From contig JAKLHG010000100.1 in assembly GCA_022710255.1 (NCBI GenBank), forward strand, positions 1 through 10,076: a DNA stretch of 10,076 nucleotides. The letters run 5' to 3'. The stretch is from Candidatus Hydrogenedentota bacterium (GTDB lineage: Bacteria; Hydrogenedentota; Hydrogenedentia; Hydrogenedentales; CAITNO01). Positions 1 to 5,986 of the stretch are shown here, piece after piece. A model generated the notes under the pieces. It ran no database searches. It was not told where the DNA came from and saw only the letters and a list, made by a program, of their open reading frames with translations. Positions within the stretch are counted from its first letter, which is position 1. The number at the start of each line of letters is the position of its first letter. The translations under genes and the position numbers were made by a program.

Positions 1-246
1 CCCTATAATGTCGGTTCCAAGAACCGGGTCACCATCAAGGAACTGGCCCATAAAATCGCGGACGTGCTCGGCCCAGGCATCCCGGTGGAGTTCGCCAAAC
101 AATCGTCCCCCGGCATCGCTCCCGATCAATATGTGCCGTCCACAAAGAGGGCGCAGTCCGAACTAGGCCTGCGCGAGCGCGTCAGTCTGGACGAAGCCAT
201 CCGCCGTACGGCAAAGTGGCATCGAGATCTATATCAAACCAAATAG
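1..246 (+). CDS. NAD-dependent epimerase/dehydratase, extended SDR family (3' end only)
   Basis: Only the last 81 codons are present; the Rossmann fold and catalytic YxxxK lie to the left of the window. The visible part starts with PYNVGS followed by an amphipathic helix (TIKELAHKIADVLG) and ends with SLDEAIRRTAKWHRDLY. This is the usual C-terminal substrate domain of extended SDR nucleotide-sugar epimerases and dehydratases. It aligns by eye with the C-terminus of the second SDR in this window (3204-2131), which has YNVGSPDGISLEQLAGLIAE and ends in LKAAIKQTIEWNK, so the two are probably paralogues. The TAG stop at 244-246 sits inside the ribosome binding site of the ThDP gene, so both are surely one operon. 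The exact reaction cannot be read from this fragment. A C4 ketoreductase, epimerase or dehydratase acting on a CDP- or dTDP-sugar are all possible. Confidence 0.85.
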   Translation, partial: PYNVGSKNRVTIKELAHKIADVLGPGIPVEFAKQSSPGIAPDQYVPSTKRAQSELGLRERVSLDEAIRRTAKWHRDLYQTK

Positions 247-259
247 AGGACGAATTCCC

Positions 260-2086
260 ATGAAAGTGAAAGTTTCCGACGTCATCGCTGATTTTCTGGT
301 CAAAAAAGGAATGAAACACACCTTCGGCATCATTGGTTCCGGGAACGCACACATCTTCGATTCTATCTATCGCACCACCGCCATCCAGATGGTCTGCGTC
401 CACCACGAACAGGCCGCTTGTATGGCCCTTCAGACCTATTACCGCACCTCCGGGACCGTCACCGCCGCGGTCCTCACCACGGGCGCGGGTTCCACCAACG
501 GCATCACCGGCGTCGTCAGCGCCTGGGCTGATTCCATCCCCGGGATGATTATCGTCTCAAACGAAAACTCCAAATTCACTCGGCCGGAAAGCCCGTTGCG
601 AATGTGGGGCGTACAGGGCTACGACAGCGTGGACATGGTCAAAAAGGTCACCAAATACGCGGTTCGTGTTGCCGATCCTCTCAAAATTCTCTACGAGCTG
701 GAGAAAACCTACGCTCTGGCCGTTTCCGGCCGGCCCGGTCCATGCTGGATCGAAATTCCCATGAACGTGCAATCCGCCGTGGTGGAAGATTCCGAATTGA
801 CTCGGTTCGATCCCCGCGAAATAGAGATCCGTCGGGACATGGTCCAATTGCAAAAACTGGCGGATCGCGTCAGGGATGAAATCTCAAAGTCGTCCCGGCC
901 ACTCGTTTGGCTGGGATACGGAATTCGCATCGCAGGGGCCCTGGACCTGTTGAAGGAAATGCTGGAGAAAGTTCGCCTTCCTTATCTCATCTCATGGGCA
1001 GGCGTTGATATGGTGGATTCGGACCACCCCCTCCTGTACGGCCGGGCGGGGGTCTATGGCCAGCGTGCTGCGAATTTCGTGTTGCAGAATTGCGATTATC
1101 TTCTCACCATAGGCACACGCCTGGCCATCCCGCAGGTCGGCTACGATATCTCCGAATTGGCGCGGGACGCGAAGATCGCAGTCGTGGACGTGGACCAGTC
1201 GGAATTGGACAAGTATAAGGAACGATTTGATCTGCCGATCTGCGCGGACGCCGGCGACTTTTTGCGGTGCTTCATGAAATCGGTGTCCGCCAAACCCGTT
1301 CCGTCTCCGACGGAATGGCTGTCCACGTGCACCGGTTATCGCCAAAAATACCCCTGGGTCGGGCCGGAACATGCCGACAAGGACGGCTATATCAACTCCT
1401 ATAGATTCATGGAAAAGCTCGACCGGCATTTTAAGCCGGACCAGGTTGTCACGACGGACATGGGAACGGCGCTTTTATGCGCGTTTCAGGTTCTGCGAAT
1501 ACATGACGGACAACGGCTCATGACGTCCACGGGGCTGGGGGAAATGGGCTATGGCTTGCCCGCCGCCATAGGCGCCTCCTTTGCGCGGAACAAGGGGGAA
1601 GTCATGTGCTTGAATTGCGACGGTGGCATGATGATGAATCTGCAGGAGCTCCAGACCATCGCGCATCACAAGCTTCCCATTAAACTGTTTATTTTCAACA
1701 ACGATGGCTACTTGATGATCAAACACACGCAAAAAGCCATCGTCGGCGGACGTTATTCCGGTACGGATAAGAAATCGGGGGTCAGTTGTCCTGATTATTC
1801 CGCCTTGGCCAAGGCATTCAATATGCCGGCGTTTCAAATCCGCACGTGGGATGATTTTGACAGGATTATTCCTCAAGTTCAGTCCGCCACAGGTCCTATC
1901 ATTTGTGAGGTATTCATGCACCCCGAACAACTTTTTGTGCCAAAACTGGGGCTTTCCATCCAGAAAGACGGCTCCCTGATCTCGCCGCCGCTGGAAGATT
2001 TGTCACCCTTCCTCCCCCGAGAAGAGCTGCGGCGCAATATGATTACACCGCTCCATCCCAAATCGGAGAAGATAGAGTCTCAATAG
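260..2086 (+). CDS. ThDP-dependent acetolactate synthase-like enzyme, probable acyl transfer to a CDP-ketosugar
   Basis: The 608-residue protein has the three-domain layout of the acetolactate synthase/Xsc/YerE family. The N-terminal PYR domain carries FGIIGSGN (22-29) and the catalytic glutamate E50 in HHEQAA. The central domain (about 200-350) has the ALS-type ending of IAVVDVDQSELDK. The C-terminal PP domain holds the ThDP/Mg motif, with C453-D454-G-G and N480-N481-D-G-Y at the right spacing. The first glycine of the usual GDG is a cysteine here. The ATG at 260 follows AGAGGA (245-250). Family knowledge: YerE, in the same kind of CDP-sugar locus, decarboxylates pyruvate and adds the acetyl unit to a 4-keto CDP-sugar. 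The neighbouring aldolase and aldehyde dehydrogenase could supply 4-hydroxy-2-oxovalerate instead (inference). A housekeeping acetolactate synthase is unlikely, given the setting and lack of a small subunit. Ends facing the leftward SDR gene, 44 bases away. Confidence 0.85.
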   Translation: MKVKVSDVIADFLVKKGMKHTFGIIGSGNAHIFDSIYRTTAIQMVCVHHEQAACMALQTYYRTSGTVTAAVLTTGAGSTNGITGVVSAWADSIPGMIIVSNENSKFTRPESPLRMWGVQGYDSVDMVKKVTKYAVRVADPLKILYELEKTYALAVSGRPGPCWIEIPMNVQSAVVEDSELTRFDPREIEIRRDMVQLQKLADRVRDEISKSSRPLVWLGYGIRIAGALDLLKEMLEKVRLPYLISWAGVDMVDSDHPLLYGRAGVYGQRAANFVLQNCDYLLTIGTRLAIPQVGYDISELARDAKIAVVDVDQSELDKYKERFDLPICADAGDFLRCFMKSVSAKPVPSPTEWLSTCTGYRQKYPWVGPEHADKDGYINSYRFMEKLDRHFKPDQVVTTDMGTALLCAFQVLRIHDGQRLMTSTGLGEMGYGLPAAIGASFARNKGEVMCLNCDGGMMMNLQELQTIAHHKLPIKLFIFNNDGYLMIKHTQKAIVGGRYSGTDKKSGVSCPDYSALAKAFNMPAFQIRTWDDFDRIIPQVQSATGPIICEVFMHPEQLFVPKLGLSIQKDGSLISPPLEDLSPFLPREELRRNMITPLHPKSEKIESQ

Positions 2087-2130
2087 CTATTTTTGAGTGG
2101 GTTTTTTAGCGGAAAGAGTCGCGGAAAATA

Positions 2131-3204
2131 TTACACCGCAACAGCCGTCGAGCGAGACAATTTATTCCACTCAATGGTCTGTTTAATTGCGGCTTTTAAG
2201 GGAGTCTTGACGGAAAGCTTTAATCCCTCGGCGGCCAGAGTAACATCCGGCACAAACCTCGTACGCTGTGTCACCGCCGGAACTGAGGCCTGTATCCGTA
2301 TTTCCGGCTGAGGATCAAACTGCTCGGCAATCAAGCCGGCCAACTGCTCTAAACTGATTCCATCAGGGCTGCCCACGTTGTAAGCCTGCCCCGAAACACC
2401 GTCCACCAGTATCCGCAACAACCAAAAACTCATGTCCGCTCCATACAAATAGCTTCGCACCGTCTTGCCGTCTCCCAGCACCCGGATGATTTTGGCGTTC
2501 AAGGCGTCGTGAATGAAATTATTGATGGCCCATGGGGTATTGAGGGACTGATACGGCCCCACAAACGCAAATGGCCGAGCCGTCACCACCGGCAGTTTCT
2601 GCTGGCTCCGCGCCGCCGCGCAATAGATCTCGGCATAGCGCTTCGCCTCAGCATACACGGAGGCGACGTTGCCCATCACCGGCCCCCCGACGTGTGATTC
2701 GGGAATCCGCTCCGTTTCCCAGGGCTGTGTCCCATAAACCAAACCGGAACTGATGTTGAGGAGTTTTTTGAAGTCGGAGCACGGGTCCGCTGCGCGGATA
2801 ACGGCGGCAATCCCTTCGGAAACGGTGCTCATGGTCTCCACGGGGCGGGAGGAATGAAACCGGTTGTCCGGCGTGACGGCGGCGTGGATCACCCAATGGG
2901 TCTGCTTGGGAAGTTCGCTGAGACGGCGGATGTCGGATTTGACGAGCGTCATGTCCTTCCGTCCGGCCAGATGCGGGCAGACCCCCTGAAACTTGTCCGT
3001 ATTGCGGGCCATGAGAAAAACTTTCGTCTTGAAAGAAAAATCGTCATTCAGGCAGGCCAGCATTTCCGCCAGCCACGTTCCCATAAAACCGGTGCCGCCG
3101 GTGATGAAGAGGGTGTCTCCTTTCAATGCGGCCAGCTGTTTCTCTCGGCCGTCGAGGACACGCCTGCAGTCCTCGCGAACCAGTTTGTCTGCGCGTTCGT
3201 TCAT
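2131..3204 (-). CDS. NAD-dependent epimerase/dehydratase of O-antigen loci (extended SDR)
   Basis: The 357-residue protein has an N-terminal helical extension of about 30 residues, then the NAD(P) motif TGGTGFMG (35-42), acid D91 after the third strand, H107AA, serines S152-S153 and the catalytic pair Y184/K188 (YAEAK). The C-terminal half has RPFAFVGPY and SYLYGADM, followed by AYNVGS. The N-terminal extension and FxFVGPY are typical, as I know it, of an SDR family found beside rfbF/rfbG in polysaccharide loci, often annotated only as epimerase or 'CDP-glucose 4,6-dehydratase-like'. All SDR catalytic residues are present, so it should be active. Its ATG overlaps the aldolase stop by four bases (ATGA, 3201-3204), so the two are translationally coupled. 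In this context a ketoreductase acting after branch addition, like YerF in yersiniose synthesis, is the best guess; a C3 or C5 epimerase is the alternative. TAA stop at 2133-2131. Confidence 0.85.
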   Translation of the reverse strand: MNERADKLVREDCRRVLDGREKQLAALKGDTLFITGGTGFMGTWLAEMLACLNDDFSFKTKVFLMARNTDKFQGVCPHLAGRKDMTLVKSDIRRLSELPKQTHWVIHAAVTPDNRFHSSRPVETMSTVSEGIAAVIRAADPCSDFKKLLNISSGLVYGTQPWETERIPESHVGGPVMGNVASVYAEAKRYAEIYCAAARSQQKLPVVTARPFAFVGPYQSLNTPWAINNFIHDALNAKIIRVLGDGKTVRSYLYGADMSFWLLRILVDGVSGQAYNVGSPDGISLEQLAGLIAEQFDPQPEIRIQASVPAVTQRTRFVPDVTLAAEGLKLSVKTPLKAAIKQTIEWNKLSRSTAVAV

Positions 3205-4217
3205 GACGATGCCTTTGCCTTTCTCGCCAGGTCGCTGGCAACTTCGATGATCAAGTCTTCCTGCCCGGCCACCACGCCTCGTTTTCCCAACTCAAAAAAA
3301 ACGTCGCGGGGGTCCACCTCGTATTGTTTTGCAATTCGATAGACGTGCTTGGTGAAACCAGAGAAGACGCCAGCCAAACCGCTCACCACACTTACGGACC
3401 GGATAGTCGGGATTTCTTTCAACAATTCTCTGTCCGCCAGATCGGACAGATCCAGTAATTTATAAAGATCAATCCCCGTTTTGAAACCGAGCCGTTCCAA
3501 AACAGCCACCAACACCTCAAGTTGAGCATTGCCAGAACCGGCCCCGAATCCCCGGGCAGTGCCATCCAACATGGTGGCCCCCGCCTTGGCGGCGGCGATG
3601 GAATTGGCAATGGCCATCCCCAAGTTGTTGTGGGCATGGAACCCCACGGGGATTTCAAGAACATCAAGAAGCGTTTTGACTCGTTCTGTCACATCGTCGG
3701 GCAAAAAATGCCCGGAAGAATCCATGAATATAAACCCTTCGGCCCCATAGGACTCCATTTTTTTGGCTTCCTCTGCGAGGAGTTCTTTGGAGGCCATGTG
3801 GGACATCATCAATACTCCGAAAACTGTTTTGCCGGCCTCCCGGGCAAAACCGATGTGCCGTTCCGTGATATCGGCTTCCGTGCAGTGGGACGCCACCCTT
3901 ACCACATCTACTCCGGCCCGAATGGCCGGCTTGAGGTCTTTTTCAATGGTGGCAAACCCCGGAATCACATGAATGCCCAATTTCGAGTGGGGGAGATGTT
4001 CCCGGGCCGTCCGCAGGATATCGAAATCGGGGATAGGTGATTCTCCCAACTGCAGGGACGACGCCCCAATGCCGTTGCCATGTCCGACCTCGACGATGGG
4101 GACACCCGCAGCGTCGGCCCCATCACAATAGGCGGCAATTTGCTGAACTGATATTTGGTGGTTCGCCGCGTGGTTGCCGTCGCGCAAAGTGGGATCGCTG
4201 ATCAATATTTTGTTCAT
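3201..4217 (-). CDS. mhpE: 4-hydroxy-2-oxovalerate aldolase (MhpE/DmpG-like)
   Basis: The 338-residue protein matches the usual family length. DmpG/BphI-class hallmarks are all visible: S7-D-P-T-L-R-D-G with catalytic R12 and metal ligand D13, the catalytic base H16, EVGHGNGIG (43-51), metal-binding H194 and H196 in HAHNN, GFGAGSGNAQLE for the domain junction, and the C-terminal VVAGQEDLI. The family reversibly splits 4-hydroxy-2-oxopentanoate into pyruvate and acetaldehyde, needs a divalent metal, and channels acetaldehyde to its partner dehydrogenase. I take the ATG at 4217: it gives MNKILISDPTLRDG, the normal start of the family, and overlaps the mhpF stop (ATGA). The open frame continues upstream to 4292, but those 25 residues are unlike the family. 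No hydratase (MhpD) or oxalocrotonate decarboxylase lies nearby, so a catabolic role is unlikely. A biosynthetic role joining pyruvate to an aldehyde fits better (inference). Confidence 0.93.
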   Translation of the reverse strand: MNKILISDPTLRDGNHAANHQISVQQIAAYCDGADAAGVPIVEVGHGNGIGASSLQLGESPIPDFDILRTAREHLPHSKLGIHVIPGFATIEKDLKPAIRAGVDVVRVASHCTEADITERHIGFAREAGKTVFGVLMMSHMASKELLAEEAKKMESYGAEGFIFMDSSGHFLPDDVTERVKTLLDVLEIPVGFHAHNNLGMAIANSIAAAKAGATMLDGTARGFGAGSGNAQLEVLVAVLERLGFKTGIDLYKLLDLSDLADRELLKEIPTIRSVSVVSGLAGVFSGFTKHVYRIAKQYEVDPRDVFFELGKRGVVAGQEDLIIEVASDLARKAKASS

Positions 4218-5110
4218 TTTGGAGCGCCTGCCTCTGTCAGCGCCGGTCGCCGGTTTTTGGCGTATTCTTCCGCCATGGCAATGGCCGCGCAATTGATGAT
4301 GTCTAAGTTCCCCGCGTAAGCCGGGAGATAATCTCCCAACCCGCGAACCCTCACCATGGTGAAAATCCGATTATTTTCGATGGTGGGGGGGACCACGGTT
4401 TCGTATCCGGGAACATATTCCCGGATAGTCTGGGCAATTTTTTGAAATATCTTCGTGAATTCATCCAGTTTAGGGTTGGACACCTTGGCCATTACCGTGG
4501 TCTGCATGTTGACACACGGCTGGGCGGGATTGAGGTTCAAAATGGCTTTTGTCCGGCGGCAGCCGGAAAATTTCCGAAGCCCGTTTTCCGTTGTATGGAT
4601 GTATTCATCCAAATTGCGCCGGGTGGCCGGCCCGGCACTCCGAGAGGCGATGCTGGAGACGACTTCGATATAGTCAATTCCCGAGTGACTCTGCGCCAAC
4701 GCGTAGGCCACGGGAATGGATGCCTGCCCGCCACAGGTGACCATGTTTACATTATCTTCGCTAAGGCATTCCCGCATGTTGACGGCAGGCACGCACATTT
4801 GTCCGACCTGTGCTGGCGTCAAATCAATGGAGATCTTCCCCAGCTTCCTCAAAATCGGGGCGTGGCGCTGATGGTCCACCGCGGACGTAGCGTCAAAAAC
4901 CAGTTCACAGCAGTCCGGATTACTCTCGATGTAGGAGATGCTCTCGCTGGAAACGTTCATCCCCATGGCCGTAGCCTTGGCCATGCCTGGGGATGAAAGA
5001 TTGCGGCCGATGAACGCCCCACACTCCAGATGAGGGGACCGCATCACTTTAATCAGCAGGTCCGTCCCGATGTTCCCGCTGCCGATGATGGCAACCTTCA
5101 GCTTCTTCAT
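4214..5110 (-). CDS. mhpF: Acetaldehyde dehydrogenase, CoA-acylating (MhpF/DmpF-like)
   Basis: The 298-residue protein has the N-terminal NAD motif VAIIGSGNIG (6-15), FDATSA (72-77), IDLTPAQVG (95-103), and the catalytic cysteine C126 in VTCGGQASIPV. The NLDEYIHTTENGL helix and NPAQP follow, as in DmpF/BphJ. The family converts acetaldehyde, CoA and NAD to acetyl-CoA, reversibly, and forms a channelling complex with the aldolase encoded next. The order F then E matches known catabolic operons. The start at 5110 leaves only five residues before the first beta strand, so no shorter start is credible. There is no Shine-Dalgarno, and a TGCTATAAT promoter element ends eight bases before the ATG, which suggests a leaderless or one-base-leader mRNA. 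The C7/G7 run at 4385-4391 encodes the ProPro of VVPPT. In this locus it could run in reverse to supply acetaldehyde from acetyl-CoA (inference). Confidence 0.93.
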   Translation of the reverse strand: MKKLKVAIIGSGNIGTDLLIKVMRSPHLECGAFIGRNLSSPGMAKATAMGMNVSSESISYIESNPDCCELVFDATSAVDHQRHAPILRKLGKISIDLTPAQVGQMCVPAVNMRECLSEDNVNMVTCGGQASIPVAYALAQSHSGIDYIEVVSSIASRSAGPATRRNLDEYIHTTENGLRKFSGCRRTKAILNLNPAQPCVNMQTTVMAKVSNPKLDEFTKIFQKIAQTIREYVPGYETVVPPTIENNRIFTMVRVRGLGDYLPAYAGNLDIINCAAIAMAEEYAKNRRPALTEAGAPK

Positions 5111-5128
5111 TGCTAAAAATTATAGCAA
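5110..5128. promoter_or_regulatory. Inverted repeat over the mhpF promoter and start
   Basis: The arms TTGCTA (5110-5115) and TAGCAA (5123-5128) are perfect inverted copies separated by seven bases. They cover the -10 element, the predicted start of transcription and the first base of the mhpF ATG. It could be an operator; six-base arms in AT-rich DNA could also arise by chance. Confidence 0.35.
5119..5127 (-). promoter_or_regulatory. Extended -10 promoter for the mhpF-mhpE-SDR operon
   Basis: Reading the minus strand, 5127-5119 is TGCTATAAT: a perfect TATAAT -10 with the TGN extension. No good -35 sits at 16-18 bases; the closest, TTGCCG at 5152-5147, is 22 bases away and forms part of the dyad. 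Transcription is expected to begin about 5111-5113, which is right at the ATG at 5110. Confidence 0.6.
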
Positions 5129-5137
5129 ACCGCCCCC

Positions 5138-5153
5138 TTTGCCGCACGGCAAA
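5138..5153. promoter_or_regulatory. Perfect 16-base dyad between divergent promoters, candidate operator
   Basis: TTTGCCG (5138-5144), CA, CGGCAAA (5147-5153) form perfect seven-base arms. The two-base loop is too short for an RNA hairpin, so a protein-binding site on DNA is more likely. Its centre (5145.5) lies essentially midway between the two -10 hexamers (midpoint 5146), covering the -35 region of both promoters. One regulator could therefore act on both operons. Confidence 0.5.
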
Positions 5154-5164
5154 TGTTGGTTTTA

Positions 5165-5173
5165 TGGTATAAT
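5165..5173 (+). promoter_or_regulatory. Extended -10 promoter for the rfbF operon
   Basis: TGGTATAAT is a consensus TATAAT (5168-5173) with the TGN extension. No consensus -35 is seen at normal spacing, which is usual for extended -10 promoters. Transcription should begin near 5180, leaving a leader of about 27 bases before the TTG start of rfbF. It also rules out the in-frame ATG at 5153 as a start for this transcript. Confidence 0.6.
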
Positions 5174-5194
5174 TTGACCAATTACCCCTACAAA

Positions 5195-5200
5195 AGGAGA
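5195..5200 (+). promoter_or_regulatory. Ribosome binding site fixing the TTG start of rfbF
   Basis: AGGAGA lies six bases before TTG at 5207, an ideal spacing. It decides for the TTG start, which gives MKVVLLAGGQGTRL, over the ATG at 5153. Confidence 0.75.
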
Positions 5201-5206
5201 GTCCAT

Positions 5207-5986
5207 TTGAAAGTTGTGTTACTTGCCGGCGGACAAGGCACCCGCCTTCGAGAAGAAACCGAATACCGCCCCAAACCGATGGTGAATATCGGACGATGGC
5301 CCGTTCTTTGGCACATCATGAAGATTTACAGCCATTTCGGTTTCAATGAATTCGTCATCTGCCTGGGATACAAGGGGGAAATGATCAAGGAATATTTCCT
5401 CAACTACCGCATGATGGCCAACGACTTCACCATCCACCTCGGCAAACATCCCGTCGCGTTTCATAACGGGAACAATGATTTAAATTGGAAAGTGACCCTC
5501 GTGGATACGGGCCCCAACGCCATGACCGGCGCCCGCCTGAAACGGATACAACCTCACATCAAAGAGGACACCTTCATGCTTACCTACGGGGACGGCGTCG
5601 CCGATATTGACGTGCGTGCCTTGGTAAAATTTCACCGCAAACACGGAAAACTTGCCACCGTGACCGGCGTCACTCCGCCGTCGCGCTTCGGTGAATTGGT
5701 GGTGAGGGGCGACCGGGTCGTTGAATTCAGCGAAAAGCCCCAAACCCGGGCTGGACTGATCAGCGGCGGCTTCTTTGTGCTGAACACAAAAGTGTTTGAT
5801 TACCTCACCGCCGATGATGACTGCATTTTCGAGCAGAAACCCCTCGAGGAACTGACAAAGAACGGCCAACTGATGGTCCGTCCGCACAAAGGGTTCTGGC
5901 ATTGCATGGACACTTTGCGTGACGTGCATTACCTCAACTCTTTGTGGGACAAAGGCGACGCGCCCTGGAAGGTGTGGAGATGGTGA
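5207..5986 (+). CDS. rfbF: Glucose-1-phosphate cytidylyltransferase
   Basis: Makes CDP-glucose from CTP and glucose 1-phosphate, the first committed step toward CDP-6-deoxy sugars. The 259-residue product starts MKVVLLAGGQGTRL, the nucleotide-binding loop of sugar nucleotidyltransferases, followed by EETEYRPKPMVNIG, the signature of the RfbF group rather than RmlA. Also present are GYKGEMIKEYF, LTYGDGVADID (metal-binding D), TPPSRFGEL, FSEKP, SGGFFVL and the RfbF-type end GFWHCMDTLRDVHYLNSLW. Length matches the family (about 257). TTG is chosen as start because of the AGGAGA and the promoter position; an upstream in-frame ATG at 5153 would add 18 residues unlike the family and lies before the predicted transcription start. 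The 3' end overlaps rfbG by seven bases. Confidence 0.95.
   Translation: MKVVLLAGGQGTRLREETEYRPKPMVNIGRWPVLWHIMKIYSHFGFNEFVICLGYKGEMIKEYFLNYRMMANDFTIHLGKHPVAFHNGNNDLNWKVTLVDTGPNAMTGARLKRIQPHIKEDTFMLTYGDGVADIDVRALVKFHRKHGKLATVTGVTPPSRFGELVVRGDRVVEFSEKPQTRAGLISGGFFVLNTKVFDYLTADDDCIFEQKPLEELTKNGQLMVRPHKGFWHCMDTLRDVHYLNSLWDKGDAPWKVWRW

Noticed and set aside
2079..2106. Possible terminator between the convergent ThDP and SDR genes
   Set aside because: CTCAA (2079-2083) can pair with TTGAG (2093-2097) and a T6 run follows, but a five-base AT-rich stem with a nine-base loop and a TGGG gap is too weak to call.
2854..3342. Plus-strand open frame of 162 codons
   Set aside because: It is antisense to the SDR/aldolase junction and looks like reverse-strand shadow coding.
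4218..4292. Upstream extension of the aldolase to 4292
   Set aside because: It runs inside mhpF and adds 25 residues unlike any aldolase start; the ATG at 4217 gives the exact family N-terminus and an ATGA overlap.
4442..4996. Plus-strand open frame of 184 codons
   Set aside because: It is antisense to mhpF, whose family match is unambiguous; the translation has no recognisable motif.
5138..5153. Intrinsic terminator or RNA hairpin at the central dyad
   Set aside because: The two-base loop is too short for a stable hairpin and no T run follows; a DNA operator fits better.
5153..5206. ATG at 5153 as the start of rfbF
   Set aside because: It lies before the extended -10 element and inside the dyad, has no ribosome binding site, and adds 18 residues foreign to the family.
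5944..5979. Upstream start of rfbG at 5944
   Set aside because: It lies inside rfbF and adds atypical residues; the ATG at 5980 has a ribosome binding site and the normal family start.
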